Notes: a model not told the origin generated them from the sequence alone. A DNA stretch of 64,000 nucleotides from CAZRVH01 sp964608325 (GCA_964608325.1 CAZSMX010000001.1:62001-126000), one strand, 5' to 3'; shown: positions 1 through 8,991, counted from the stretch's first letter. Made by a program: numbers and translations.

Positions 1-168
1 ATCACGCAGGCGGAAGATACGCCCCCGACCTTCGTGCTGTTCGTGAAGAACGCGAAAAAGGTGGACGTTTCCCAGCTGCGCGCGCTGGAAAACAACATTC
101 GCTCCACGTTCGCATTCGAAGGCACACCGATCAAATGGATCACGAAGGAACCGAAGCCGCACGAATAA
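1..168 (+). CDS. der: Der (EngA) GTPase, C-terminal fragment
   Basis: Only the last 55 codons lie in the window; the gene begins upstream of base 1. The visible peptide contains PPTFVLFVK followed by LRALENNIRSTFAFEGTPIK. This matches the end of the KH-like domain that closes Der, the double-GTPase needed for 50S ribosome maturation; the usual ending is a PPTF.LF segment and then R..F.FEGTPI. The G domains cannot be inspected. The frame stops at TAA 166-168, just before an AT-rich repeat. The identification rests on this short but characteristic tail. Confidence 0.8.
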   Translation: MTQAEDTPPTFVLFVKNAKKVDVSQLRALENNIRSTFAFEGTPIKWITKEPKPHE

Positions 169-173
169 TGAAA

Positions 174-256
174 TAAATCACCAATCATCAAATTACAATC
201 ACCAATGAAGGAATTCCAACTTTGGATGTTGGTGATTGATTATTTGGTTATTTATC
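174..256. repeat. AT-rich dispersed repeat, copy 1
   Basis: AT-rich segment rich in ATCACCAAT and GGTGATTGATT words that can fold back on itself. It shares the 15-mer CAATGAAGGAATTCC (203-217) and its surroundings with a second copy at 6300-6378. It sits between the 3' ends of two convergent genes and reaches the stop codon of the LOG-like gene. It looks like a small non-autonomous repeat. Confidence 0.6.
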
Positions 257-878
257 CGGGTATATGCTGATCCCTCACTCGACTGTCCTTTCTCAAGGGC
301 AACGGGAAAGCCCGGATGGCCGCCTCCAGTTTATCAAGCAGGACTTTCGGATCGTCGTCGAACACGATGTTCGGCGGGATTTCGCGGCGGCACAGTTCCT
401 CCACGATATGCGGGATGGAATTCGAGATACCCCCGGAATTGGTGATGATGCCGATCGGACGTCCTTCGTCGTACGCGATGGTGAATTCGTTCAGCGTCCC
501 GATGCCTCCTCCCACGATCACCACGCCGTCCGCCGAGCGGATGTTGATGATGTCGCGCTCCATGAAGCCGAGGCCGGTGTAGATCACCAGATCATGGCCG
601 TGCGGCGACAGATATTCGTGGACATGTTCGTATTCCGAAAAGGCGGGGGAGATTCCCACGGTGAATCCGTCCAACTCCTCCGCGCCGATCAATGCGTCGT
701 TCGGCAAGCCGGGGCAGGCTCCGTTGATGAACACGTGTCCGCGTCGTGCGATCTCGCGTCCCAGCTCCGTGGCCTTCTGGCGGGCGACCGGGTCTTCCGT
801 CTGGGCGCCGCTGGCCGACCCCATGACGCCGATCTTGAGGCGATGGGAATGTCCGCCGGTGAGAGGGAGTGCGTTCAT
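252..878 (-). CDS. LOG/SLOG-family Rossmann nucleotide-binding protein
   Basis: A 208-residue Rossmann protein of the LOG / lysine-decarboxylase-like superfamily. The segment around residues 15-20 (KIGVMGS) is the first strand and glycine turn. Residues 122-131 (VGGGIGTLNE) are the counterpart of the PGGxGTxxE signature. Characterised relatives bind nucleotides, and some release cytokinin-type bases or act as nucleotide monophosphate phosphoribohydrolases; the substrate here is unknown. The start is ATG 878. On the minus strand an extended -10 (TGCTATAAT, hexamer 902-907) lies 23 bases upstream, which supports it. The 3' end runs into an AT-rich repeat. The family call is good; the enzymatic role is not assigned. 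Confidence 0.75.
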   Translation of the reverse strand: MNALPLTGGHSHRLKIGVMGSASGAQTEDPVARQKATELGREIARRGHVFINGACPGLPNDALIGAEELDGFTVGISPAFSEYEHVHEYLSPHGHDLVIYTGLGFMERDIINIRSADGVVIVGGGIGTLNEFTIAYDEGRPIGIITNSGGISNSIPHIVEELCRREIPPNIVFDDDPKVLLDKLEAAIRAFPLPLRKDSRVRDQHIPG

Positions 879-901
879 GTTTGGGTACTGTTTATCATCT
901 A

Positions 902-931
902 ATTATAGCAGAAAAACCCGCTTTTTGACAG
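902..931 (-). promoter_or_regulatory. Promoter of LOG-like gene
   Basis: On the minus strand CTGTCA (931-926), an 18-base spacer, and an extended -10 TGCTATAAT with the hexamer at 907-902. The predicted start lies about 17 bases before the ATG at 878. Confidence 0.5.
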
Positions 932-945
932 CAGTATAAAGCGGC

Positions 946-973
946 TTGTATAGGCGTTCCTATTGCCTATACA
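946..973 (+). promoter_or_regulatory. Promoter of gene 983, near-leaderless
   Basis: TTGTAT (946-951), 16-base spacer, TATACA (968-973). The ATG at 983 follows after 9 bases, so the mRNA would carry about three untranslated bases. A second possible -35 (TTGACA, 925-930) lies further upstream. Confidence 0.45.
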
Positions 974-982
974 CTAGTTGAG

Positions 983-1669
983 ATGTCGACTACCACTTCC
1001 GCTGACGCAGTCACGATAGAGAGACTTATTGCCGAAGCGGATGAGTCGTTGGACAGAAAAGATGCAGCCGCTTTGGCGAAACAAGCAGATGTTATCCGAA
1101 AAATCACAACACTCACCGCCCACCATAAAAACAGGCTCACTGCCTACTATCGTTTTTTAAGCGAAGACCTGGCACAGAAACGTCCGCGAAACGCTGCCGA
1201 GCAAATTATCAGTGAGCCTCCCGCTCGGAAGCCATACTCTTTGCCACCAGTCGTGCAACCGCCCAAGCCGGGAAGAACTTCCGCGGTGAAGATTCCTCAG
1301 CCTGTAACAATCGAAGAAACCGACACCGATGACAGCAATCTCGTTTCTGAAGCGATAGATACGCAGGAGCTCTTGAGCATCCTCATCGATGATCCGAACG
1401 GCAAACCGAAGTTAGTCAAAGCCCTTACGCCGCATTGCGAAGCGATCGCCGCAATGAAGGAGATTGACGAAAAATCATTACTGGAACTTATCCGAAAAAT
1501 CGCCGTGGATTCGAAGGGTGACGAAGAGGAGGGCAATATCGACCATTACCAGGTCCGTCTCATGCTGCAGCTCATCGCCCTTCGCCGGCAGCTGGATGAC
1601 GATTTGCGTGACAAGATGATCGCGACAGTGGATACCATCATGTACAGCGATGACGCGGATGACGAATGA
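983..1669 (+). CDS. Hypothetical acidic protein, unknown function
   Basis: A 228-residue soluble protein with no signal peptide or membrane segment. Residues 1-65 look like a helical, possibly tetratricopeptide-like bundle. Residues 70-115 are proline- and threonine-rich and probably disordered. The C-terminal half is a second acidic helical region ending DDADDE. I do not recognise a family. It is less GC-rich than its neighbours and ends convergently with mltG, 12 bases apart. The -10 box ends 9 bases before the ATG, so translation is probably close to leaderless. It could be a lineage-specific protein. Confidence 0.6.
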   Translation: MSTTTSADAVTIERLIAEADESLDRKDAAALAKQADVIRKITTLTAHHKNRLTAYYRFLSEDLAQKRPRNAAEQIISEPPARKPYSLPPVVQPPKPGRTSAVKIPQPVTIEETDTDDSNLVSEAIDTQELLSILIDDPNGKPKLVKALTPHCEAIAAMKEIDEKSLLELIRKIAVDSKGDEEEGNIDHYQVRLMLQLIALRRQLDDDLRDKMIATVDTIMYSDDADDE

Positions 1670-1681
1670 GTCGCGTTGTCC

Positions 1682-2722
1682 TTAGAGATACTTCGCCTTA
1701 TTCGCGTTGTGCTCGTCGTTCGTCTCGGCGTAGCGGATTTGACCGTCGGCTCCGTGCAGGTAGTAGTAGTACGGTGAAGCCTTCGGCTCAAGCGCCGCTT
1801 CGATACTCGAAAGGCTGGGACTGGCGATGGGACCCGGCGGCAAACCGCGGTACTTACGGGTGTTGTAGGGGGAATCCACGGCGAGATCGTTCACGGTGAG
1901 CGCTGCCGTCGGCTTCTCGGCGATGTAGCGGATGGTCGCATCCACGTAGAGGCCCATGCCTTCGTCGATACGCTTCCACAGGATACCGGATACCATCGCG
2001 CGCTCGTCCGCCTTGCGGGTTTCTTCCTCGATGAGCGATGCCATCGTGATCACTTCGTGCAAGGTATGGCCCGCCGCGGCGATCTGCTTCTCGTGCGCAT
2101 CGATCACCTTCGTGCGGAACGTGCCGAGCAACCGCTCGATGAAAAACTTCGGGACGAAGTTCGACGGATCCACGAAGTAGGTATCGGGATACAGGTATCC
2201 TTCCAGCTGTCCGCCGCGCGTCGCCAAGGCCTTGCCCTTGGGCAGGAAGTCGAAGGAAGAGAAATCGCAGGTAAGCGCGCACTCCGCGAATTCCCCGGCC
2301 TTGATAAGGCCCTTCTCAGCGAGCAGCTTGTCGATATCCAGGACCGTAAAGCCTTCGGGAATCGTGACCGACGCCTCCCCTGCTTCGGCCCGCGTGAGAC
2401 GCTCGATGACTTCCTGAACGCTCAGCGACGGCGTGAATACGAAGCTTCCGGCTTGGAGCGCCGACGCCTTGCCGCTGAAGCGGACGTGCCACTTGAATGC
2501 GGTCGACGAACGGATGACACCCGACTCCTCCAGCAGGTCGGCGATGTCGGCTGTGGACGATCCCGCTTCGATGGTCACGGGGATGCGCCTGTCCGAACCT
2601 GCGTCCGGCGCGCCGAGCGCGCGTTTGTACCAAAGGAAGAGGACGACGAACGCGACGGCGAGGACAATGAGTCCGCGCTTCACATTCGAAGGCCTGGCCC
2701 CGTCGAAGCGGGTTCTTCTCAT
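1682..2722 (-). CDS. mltG: Endolytic murein transglycosylase MltG (YceG-like)
   Basis: MltG cuts nascent peptidoglycan strands inside the chain and so sets glycan length; it acts at the outer face of the membrane. The 346-residue protein has an N-terminal membrane anchor (about 17-34) and a LysM-like region (about 47-115). The YceG catalytic domain contains YLYPDTYF (about 177-184) and ASLIEEET (228-235). E232 aligns with the catalytic glutamate of the family. The PPGPIASPS motif near the end is typical. Its ATG overlaps the stop of the upstream YbaB gene as ATGA, so the two are probably translationally coupled. Confidence 0.93.
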   Translation of the reverse strand: MRRTRFDGARPSNVKRGLIVLAVAFVVLFLWYKRALGAPDAGSDRRIPVTIEAGSSTADIADLLEESGVIRSSTAFKWHVRFSGKASALQAGSFVFTPSLSVQEVIERLTRAEAGEASVTIPEGFTVLDIDKLLAEKGLIKAGEFAECALTCDFSSFDFLPKGKALATRGGQLEGYLYPDTYFVDPSNFVPKFFIERLLGTFRTKVIDAHEKQIAAAGHTLHEVITMASLIEEETRKADERAMVSGILWKRIDEGMGLYVDATIRYIAEKPTAALTVNDLAVDSPYNTRKYRGLPPGPIASPSLSSIEAALEPKASPYYYYLHGADGQIRYAETNDEHNANKAKYL

Positions 2723-3012
2723 TGCTCGGCCGTGGGAAGACCCATCTGGCTCATCACGCCCTGCATCTTCTCGGCGGCATACACCTGGGCCTTCTTCATG
2801 GCGCGGTTCAGGGCGTCCTTCACGAGCGCGGGAATGCGCTCGCGGGCGACCGTCTCGGCGATCTCAATGCTTACGATTTCCTGCTCGCCGTCCACGACGA
2901 CTTTCACGCCCTCGGCCTCGGCCTCGACGTGCACCTGCTTCAGTTCTTTCTTCACGCGCTTCGCCTCCTTCTGGATGCGATACATGTCCTTCATCTGGGA
3001 AAACGACGACAT
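2719..3012 (-). CDS. YbaB/EbfC family nucleoid-associated protein
   Basis: A small, 97-residue, DNA-binding protein of the YbaB/EbfC family, which forms tweezer-like dimers and often sits beside dnaX/recR. Helical residues 5-30 contain MKDMYRIQKEAKRVKKEL. The central strands (VKVVVDGEQEIVSIEI) and the C-terminal helix match the family fold and length. I chose the start at MSSFSQMKDM; a start further upstream would add an unusual 12-residue leader. The stop overlaps the mltG start as ATGA. Neither dnaX nor recR is nearby, so the usual context is lost. Confidence 0.88.
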   Translation of the reverse strand: MSSFSQMKDMYRIQKEAKRVKKELKQVHVEAEAEGVKVVVDGEQEIVSIEIAETVARERIPALVKDALNRAMKKAQVYAAEKMQGVMSQMGLPTAEQ

Positions 3013-3083
3013 AGGGAATGTGGGAATTGAGACAGAAGTATAAAGCACCCGAAAGAACCCGCAAGCAACAAAGCCCGTACTTC

Positions 3084-3112
3084 TTGTCCTTTCTAAAGCC
3101 CGGATTTATAGT
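3084..3112 (+). promoter_or_regulatory. Promoter of gene 3121, near-leaderless
   Basis: TTGTCC (3084-3089), 17-base spacer, TATAGT (3107-3112). The ATG at 3121 follows after 8 bases. Confidence 0.5.
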
Positions 3113-3120
3113 ATCGAACT

Positions 3121-3594
3121 ATGTCTCATTTCTCCCTTCCGGAGATCAAAGAATCGGCACCGATAGCAAAGGAAGAGCAAATCCCCGCCTATGACATCTT
3201 GCAACAAGCCATGGCGGTGGAGATTTGGGGATATGAAAACGCGCCTCGTAACCCGCAACTTTGTACCACCCTTTTCGTCACGAGACCGTTGATCAGCTCG
3301 CTCATGAAACTTCGATTCGTCACCGCGGCCATACAGGCAAGCCCGAGACAAGCCATTACCGGTAAAAATGGTGCTTTGAAGAAACTCCAAATCAAGTCGC
3401 GCAACGATCTTTATAATTTCGCGCAACGCCTGGGTATTTCCATCGATGACATGCGATCGAAAGACATGGATGAATTGATGTATTTGTCGCCTTCGCTTCG
3501 CCATCTTTTTACGAAAATGCGCGCGTTGCACTCACAAATTTTCCCGAAAAAAAATTTGGGGAACGACGATATCGGCATCCCGTCGGTTTCCTAA
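3121..3594 (+). CDS. Hypothetical protein, unknown function
   Basis: A 157-residue soluble protein without signal peptide or membrane helices and without a family I recognise. The first 50 residues are mixed. Residues 70-145 are predicted helical and basic (KNGALKKLQIKSRNDLYNF), which would suit a nucleic-acid or protein contact. Base composition is more AT-rich than the neighbours. The only nearby promoter places the transcription start one or two bases before the ATG. It ends 7 bases from the convergent end of the TraD-like ATPase gene. Confidence 0.55.
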   Translation: MSHFSLPEIKESAPIAKEEQIPAYDILQQAMAVEIWGYENAPRNPQLCTTLFVTRPLISSLMKLRFVTAAIQASPRQAITGKNGALKKLQIKSRNDLYNFAQRLGISIDDMRSKDMDELMYLSPSLRHLFTKMRALHSQIFPKKNLGNDDIGIPSVS

Positions 3595-3601
3595 CATTCG
3601 C

Positions 3602-6205
3602 TCACCGCTTGATGCCGATGCGGTCCTCGATCTCCTGGTCGACGAAGATCTTCTTGCGGCCGTACTTCATGCGGCTGTATTCCTTGATGAGACCCGCAAG
3701 CTTCTCGTTGCGGTCCTTTTCGTCGTAGATGGTTCCCATGCTGAACGGGCGGGACGTCGTGTTGTTGATGTTCAGCTTGGTGTAACAGTGGAAGTTCGGG
3801 ATACCGATGACATCCTGTTCGCTGAGCACCGGGGCGAATTCCTTCGCCATGTACTCCGCGTCCTCCGCGCCGATCTTGAAGCTCATGATGGTACCGACGT
3901 TACCGAACACCGCGTCGCGAATCTTGCTGTTCGCCCCCTCGTAGGCAGAGGTCTTGTCCGTCAGCTGGCCGATGTACTGGTGCGCCATGATGAGCGCGAG
4001 TTCGTACTTGCGGGCCTCGGAGAGGATGGTCGCGAAGGCGTCGGTGATGAAGTTCTGGAACTCGTCGACGTACAGGTAGAAGCGGCGGCGCTGTTCCTGG
4101 GGCATTTCGGCCCTGGAGAGCGCGGCCATGTTCACCTTGTTCACGAAGATGAGGCCGAGCAGCTGCGCATTGATGTCTCCGATCTTTCCCTTGCTAAGGT
4201 TCACGAGCAGCACCTTGCCGTCGTCCATGATCTGACGGATGTCAAACGCGCTCTTTGGCTGCCCGATGATGTTGCGCATCGTGGAGTTGGTGATGAACGG
4301 TCCGAACTTGGCGCTGAAGTACGGGATCATTTCCTCCTTCTCGCGCGCGCCCGTCTTCGCGATTTCATTCTCCCAGAAGCTGCGCACGACGACGTTGCGG
4401 CATTTGGCCACCTTGTAGCGCTGGAATTCGTCGTCCACGAACAGGCGGGGAACATCGATAAGCGTCGCCCCTTCCTCTTCGTCATCCATGAGCGTAAGGC
4501 AACCGTTGCGGAAGTAGTGCTGGATCCGCGGACCGAAAATCTCGTTTCCGAACAACTTGATGAAGATTTCCATCGCGTCCAGCGATGCGCGATCCTTCTC
4601 CTCGTCGGTCTTGGCCTCCAGAAGGTTCAGGCCCATCGGGCGTTCGCCGTCCGACGGATCGAACACGACGATATCCTTGGCGCGCTCCTTGGGAACGTGC
4701 GCCAGCACGTCCTCGATGAGGTCGCCGTGCGGATCGACGACGCACACCCCTTCGCCGTTCGCGATATCCTGGCGCGCCTGGTAATGGAGCAGCGAGGACT
4801 TGCCGCAACCGGACTTCCCGATGATGTATTGGTGGCGCGTGCGGTCCTTCGGCAGGAAGCGGATCTCGGTATCCTGGGCGCGGTAGCGGTTGAGGCCGAG
4901 AAGGATTCCTTCCTTGGGGATGTTCGGGGGCGGGGGGAGCACCTTGTAGGAAATCCACTGGATGATCGGGATCTTGTTGTAGCGGCTGTCCGGGAAGTGG
5001 AAAAGTCCCGCCATTTCCTTTTCGACGAGCAGGCAGTCCTTGTGCATGAACGCGTTGAGGCGGCTCTTCCACAGCCACACGAAGATCGGCTGGTTCAACG
5101 CGAGCGGGAAGAAGTCCACGAACATGCGCCTGTTCTGGAACGAGTTGCCGTACAGGTCGCGGAACACGTTGAAGGCGACCTGCAGGTTGTTCGTGATGTC
5201 GAGCGCCGTCTTGCGAGACTTGCTGGCCGCCATGACGCGGATGCTGCAGTGGAACCAGCTCATGCCGGCCTTCTCGCCCATGTGCTTGTACAGCTCTTCC
5301 TCCGGCTGGATCATGCGAACGAACGAATCGCCGTGCGAAGCGCCGGGCGCGTTGCTCTTGCCCTGCTCGTCGTACCCCATGAGGAGGCGGACGATGGGGG
5401 CGATGATGGGAATCTTCGATGCGAAACTCTCTTTATTTCCCTTGAATTTGGTGGATGCGAATTTACGTGCGGTCTTGCCCCACCTGTTGGAGAATGACGG
5501 CTTGAAGACCATCTGAACCGCGGCGATCTCCCCGTCATCGAGCTTGCTCACGACGTTGGCCATGTCATTCAGCGGATCGTCCTGCATCTGCTCGTACGTG
5601 CGGATGGGATACATGAACTTCTTCTGCAACGTCATGTTGTACCCCACGACCTTCATGCCCTTGGGCGCGATGTCCGGCGTCTGCTGCACGGTTACCTCGG
5701 CGTCTGGGTAGAAAGCGGTGATCTGCTTTTCGATAATGGAGACCAGGCTGGGCTGCACGACGACGAAGAACATCAGCTCGTTCTTCTCGGCGTACAACTC
5801 GAAGCTCATCACGATATCGCGGAACACCCAATACATGATGCCCTGCCAGAACGTGAGGCTGCGCACTTCCCATAGCGCGCGGTACAGCTGCTCCATGATG
5901 GCGATCTTCTCCTTGAAATCCTTCTCTGTGCGCTTTTCCTGATCGATCTTGCTATCCGAGCGCGGCAAAAGAACCTTCATCGACACGAGCCTCTTGGATT
6001 TCCAGTACGCGAAGAGGAATCGGACAGCCGTGGCAAACATGCGCCATCCCAAATACGCCCCGACGAGGATCATCGTGCCGTTCCAGGGATCGGCTATATA
6101 CCAGCTCCACACTTTCATCCAAATGTCGGATTCGTAGGCGGTGCCCGCGATCCAGACGCATGCCCAGATGATCGGCCAGAAGAAGAATCGGAGGAACGTG
6201 ACCAT
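3602..6205 (-). CDS. TraD/VirD4-like membrane ATPase (paralogue 1)
   Basis: An 867-residue, membrane-anchored motor ATPase of the type IV coupling / HerA-FtsK fold. Two hydrophobic stretches lie in the first 70 residues. A long lineage-specific region follows (about 70-430). The ATPase core then has Walker A GKSGCGKSS (about 462-470), a VDPHGDLIEDV segment, and Walker B YLYVDEFQNF (about 708). Such proteins use ATP to move DNA or to drive pilus/secretion systems at the inner membrane. A clear paralogue, sharing nearly the whole core, is encoded at 47314-49788. No relaxase or VirB-type core genes are visible, so its role in DNA uptake, transfer or pilus function is inferred. Confidence 0.85.
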   Translation of the reverse strand: MVTFLRFFFWPIIWACVWIAGTAYESDIWMKVWSWYIADPWNGTMILVGAYLGWRMFATAVRFLFAYWKSKRLVSMKVLLPRSDSKIDQEKRTEKDFKEKIAIMEQLYRALWEVRSLTFWQGIMYWVFRDIVMSFELYAEKNELMFFVVVQPSLVSIIEKQITAFYPDAEVTVQQTPDIAPKGMKVVGYNMTLQKKFMYPIRTYEQMQDDPLNDMANVVSKLDDGEIAAVQMVFKPSFSNRWGKTARKFASTKFKGNKESFASKIPIIAPIVRLLMGYDEQGKSNAPGASHGDSFVRMIQPEEELYKHMGEKAGMSWFHCSIRVMAASKSRKTALDITNNLQVAFNVFRDLYGNSFQNRRMFVDFFPLALNQPIFVWLWKSRLNAFMHKDCLLVEKEMAGLFHFPDSRYNKIPIIQWISYKVLPPPPNIPKEGILLGLNRYRAQDTEIRFLPKDRTRHQYIIGKSGCGKSSLLHYQARQDIANGEGVCVVDPHGDLIEDVLAHVPKERAKDIVVFDPSDGERPMGLNLLEAKTDEEKDRASLDAMEIFIKLFGNEIFGPRIQHYFRNGCLTLMDDEEEGATLIDVPRLFVDDEFQRYKVAKCRNVVVRSFWENEIAKTGAREKEEMIPYFSAKFGPFITNSTMRNIIGQPKSAFDIRQIMDDGKVLLVNLSKGKIGDINAQLLGLIFVNKVNMAALSRAEMPQEQRRRFYLYVDEFQNFITDAFATILSEARKYELALIMAHQYIGQLTDKTSAYEGANSKIRDAVFGNVGTIMSFKIGAEDAEYMAKEFAPVLSEQDVIGIPNFHCYTKLNINNTTSRPFSMGTIYDEKDRNEKLAGLIKEYSRMKYGRKKIFVDQEIEDRIGIKR

Positions 6206-6299
6206 GTCGCGGGGTTTGGGCTGGGGTTAGGGAAAGGACGGGATTGAACATACAGAAAAAAAATCTAATTAGGTCAGAATTAGGGGATTTTTGAAAGCA

Positions 6300-6378
6300 G
6301 AAAGAAATGATCAATCACCACTATACAATCATCAATGAAGGAATTCCTTGTTTGATTACTGGTTATTGATCATCGATG
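6300..6378. repeat. AT-rich dispersed repeat, copy 2
   Basis: Second copy of the element at 174-256, sharing CAATGAAGGAATTCC (6331-6345) and similar ATCAATCACC / GGTTATTGATC arms. It overlaps the last codons of the RlpA-like gene and supplies its MINNQ tail. Confidence 0.6.
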
Positions 6379-7426
6379 ATTCGCCGCAGCGCACCACATC
6401 CATCTCCATATTCCTTGCTCGCCCGTTCTTCGAGCCGATCTTGAATACGTAATGGCCCTGCATCGACGGTTTCAACGTATATGCCTCCTCGGGCATGACC
6501 CAGTTCTCCAGCTTGGCATACGTGCCGTCGGGATAGGTGACTCCTCGGATGACGAACGGGGAGGAGGATCGTACGAAAACCTCGTTGCCGAGCGGCAGCG
6601 TGTGCGGGATGCCCGGCTGCAGCACCGCGCCCCTGCCGAGGCGCTGCTGTTGCGGACCTTCTCCGTCGCAGTGGTTTTCCTGCAGACGGGAATCTCCCAG
6701 GCGTTGGATCGTCACGTTGATCTTCCCCTTCGAACGCTCCGCGATGGTGGTGAACGCGCCGAGGCTCAGGTCGAGGTCTCGTCCTTTCACATACGGGCCT
6801 CGGTCGTTGATGCGCACGGTGACGCTCTTGCCATTGTCGACGTTCGTCACCTTGATGAGCGTGTTATGCGGGAACGTGCGGTGGGCGGCCGTCATGGCGT
6901 ACATATCGAACGATTCCCCGAACGCCGTTCCCTTGCCGTGGAATTTTTCCGAATAGAGGGAAGCCTCGTGCACTTCGGTGGCAAGGTCGGAATCGAAACG
7001 CCTCATCATCAGCATCAGATCATCCTCGGTCAGCGTCGCGGAAAGATTCTCGCCGTTCTCGCCGATGTTCGCGATGGGGTATTTCGCGAGGTGATCCGAC
7101 AGGGTTTCGAGCGTGATTTCATCGGGATCGGCGATATTGCGCGTTCGGAAAAGCCAGATGAGCGCATCGCCCAGTGTCAGGGCATCGTCGGGACGGAACA
7201 TATCCTCCTGATCGAGAATGTACCGGTTGCGCGCGAAGGTGATCTCGCGGAACCCCCGGGCATCCGTGGGAATGTCGGAAAACTTCTGTTTCGTCACCTC
7301 GTCAGGCAATCGTGAAATGCTTTCCCACATCAAAAGGAAGCCGTCCCTCCTGCTGATAGGCTCGGAGGAAGCGAACAAGGACACGGGGATTGCCAGAAAC
7401 AGCAAAATTGCGAACAACCGTTTCAT
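6356..7426 (-). CDS. RlpA-like septal/wall protein with SLH-like N-terminus
   Basis: An exported protein of about 356 residues. The signal peptide is MKRLFAILLFLAIPVSLFA. An S-layer-homology-like region follows (about 22-110; FSDIP...FRPDDALTLGDAL). The double-psi beta-barrel of RlpA lies about 145-240, with SLYSEKFHGKGTAFGE, TAAHRTFPHNTLIKVTN and VRINDRGPY, the D of which is a family hallmark. RlpA proteins bind or cleave peptidoglycan at septa. I chose the ATG at 7426 because it opens the signal peptide; a TTG at 7462 would add 12 residues in front. It follows the 3D-domain gene by about 66 bases on the same strand. The last five residues are encoded by a repeat. Confidence 0.82.
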   Translation of the reverse strand: MKRLFAILLFLAIPVSLFASSEPISRRDGFLLMWESISRLPDEVTKQKFSDIPTDARGFREITFARNRYILDQEDMFRPDDALTLGDALIWLFRTRNIADPDEITLETLSDHLAKYPIANIGENGENLSATLTEDDLMLMMRRFDSDLATEVHEASLYSEKFHGKGTAFGESFDMYAMTAAHRTFPHNTLIKVTNVDNGKSVTVRINDRGPYVKGRDLDLSLGAFTTIAERSKGKINVTIQRLGDSRLQENHCDGEGPQQQRLGRGAVLQPGIPHTLPLGNEVFVRSSSPFVIRGVTYPDGTYAKLENWVMPEEAYTLKPSMQGHYVFKIGSKNGRARNMEMDVVRCGESSMINNQ

Positions 7427-7492
7427 CCCGGACAGCTTGGGGGCGTTTTCCTTTCCCGTCAACCATCTACGCCGTCTTTTTTCAGATGTGGC

Positions 7493-8872
7493 TCAGAGAG
7501 CGCTCCATCCGTGCGAACGGACGATTCCGTATCCTCGGGCAACCTGATCGTCGCGGATCGCCTGCAGCGTCGACGGCCCCACGTTGCCAGCGCCCTGCGC
7601 GGACGGCGAGGCGATGATATTCTGCGCGAGTTGGTACTTGGTCACCGCTTCTTCCGTCATCTCGCCGAAGTTGCCGTTGATCTTCTCGTACGGGAAGTAG
7701 CCGGCGGAGGCGAGGAATGTTTGCAACACGCGAACGGCATCTCCGGATTCCCCCTTTGCGACGAAGGTATCGAGAAGAAGTCCTCGGTCCGCAAGGAGTC
7801 GCTTTACCTGGTTCAGCTCGATCATTTTGGTGGCCAGCGCGTCGATGCGGGATTTCCTCCACAGGGAAACGATCACGCCGCGCGTCAACGGACCGATGCG
7901 TCCGGCACCCGGGGACGATGCGTCGCCTACCAGTTTGTACTCTTTCTGCAGTGCGAGGATCGCATCGAACAGATTGCCGTCGTAGGCACCGCTCGTACGT
8001 CCGCGGTAATAACCAAGACCGCGCAGCAGACGCTGGGCGTTGAGAATGTCGGAACGCGAACTTTCCTTGTTGATAAGACCGAGTGTCGGCTCGCGCTTCT
8101 TCACCTCGATGGTCGCCTGCAGATAGACGGAGGTGACATCAGACAAATGCGTTCCGGATCCGGTGATACCCATGTCGGCTTCGAACGCGAGGAGCGACGC
8201 CTTCGTCTTGTCACCGAAGAATCCCGTGGGCTTTTCGGCGAAATATCCCGCGTCTTTCAATGACTGCTGCAACGCGGTGACGGATTCGTTTGTCTCGCCG
8301 TACGCAGCCCTGGCGGGAGACGCAACCGCGGCATCCGGACTCACGGCAAAGGTCTTCAGGCTGGCAAGGGGCGCGGCGAACGCGGTGAGATCGATTCCTT
8401 CCTTGGGCTGGGCGGATCCCGGCGGGTGCACCGTACCGACGACGCGGCGCACGCCGAACGCCAGGGCGCGTGCCAGTCCCTCCTCCCCGGATCCCATCCA
8501 GATGTCGAGGCGATGCGTGTCGCTTCCTTCTACGATGGCACCCCCGCGATCATGCACCGTGAGAGTGCCGATGCCCGGCAGGTCGACGACGGTTCCGAAT
8601 GCGTAACTCTTCGGCGCGGCGAGCATGCCCGGATAGACGGGGGTCCCGTCGGCGCCGTGCGTGCCGTTGCCGTTGAGGATCTTGTCCGCTTCGAAACTTC
8701 CCTTCACATAGCAGCACTGATCCGGCAGCGGCGAGTAATACGCCGTGATCGTGAAGTGTTGCTCGTACGATGCATCGCCCGCAACCGCCGTGAGCGGTGT
8801 GCAGAGGAACGCCAGCGAGAGAATGCCCGCGACGCAGCGCTTCGATCGTGAATGTGTTTGTGTGTGAGTCAA
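7493..8872 (-). CDS. Exported 3D-domain protein with PG-binding repeats
   Basis: A 459-residue secreted protein with a signal peptide (about 10-31, ending AVAG). The 3D (Asp-Asp-Asp) barrel related to MltA/Stationary-phase survival proteins lies about 38-140: HFTITAYYSP, then FGTVVDLPGIGTLTVHDRGG and HRLDIWM, carrying the aspartates. Three PG_binding_1-like repeats follow (about 190-245, 268-335 and 358-440). It probably trims or binds peptidoglycan. The start is TTG 8872. No other standard start codon occurs before the signal peptide, and a TACACT -10 (8884-8879) ends 6 bases upstream, predicting a leaderless TTG-initiated mRNA. The RlpA-like gene follows. Confidence 0.8.
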   Translation of the reverse strand: MTHTQTHSRSKRCVAGILSLAFLCTPLTAVAGDASYEQHFTITAYYSPLPDQCCYVKGSFEADKILNGNGTHGADGTPVYPGMLAAPKSYAFGTVVDLPGIGTLTVHDRGGAIVEGSDTHRLDIWMGSGEEGLARALAFGVRRVVGTVHPPGSAQPKEGIDLTAFAAPLASLKTFAVSPDAAVASPARAAYGETNESVTALQQSLKDAGYFAEKPTGFFGDKTKASLLAFEADMGITGSGTHLSDVTSVYLQATIEVKKREPTLGLINKESSRSDILNAQRLLRGLGYYRGRTSGAYDGNLFDAILALQKEYKLVGDASSPGAGRIGPLTRGVIVSLWRKSRIDALATKMIELNQVKRLLADRGLLLDTFVAKGESGDAVRVLQTFLASAGYFPYEKINGNFGEMTEEAVTKYQLAQNIIASPSAQGAGNVGPSTLQAIRDDQVARGYGIVRSHGWSAL

Positions 8873-8928
8873 CAGAACAGTGTATCACATTTTTGCAGTT
8901 AATGGAAGGCACCGAATGATCGGAAATT

Positions 8929-8988
8929 GTAGCTTCATTAGCTTCTTTAGAATGAAAGTTCCCGCCTTAGTGAAGCTAACGAAGCTAC
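8929..8988. repeat. Inverted-repeat element (AGCTTCGTTAGCTTC family), site A
   Basis: The left arm GTAGCTTCATTAGCTTC (8929-8945) is matched on the other strand by TGAAGCTAACGAAGCTAC (8971-8988). The pair can form one long hairpin between the Xaa-Pro peptidase end and the 3D-protein start. Relatives lie at 28970, 42265 and 45872. Confidence 0.65.
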
Positions 8989-8991
8989 TTC

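Noticed and set aside
3788..5497. A 569-codon open frame antisense to the first TraD/VirD4-like ATPase
   Set aside because: His/Val/Arg-rich composition without motifs; the minus-strand ATPase explains the region.
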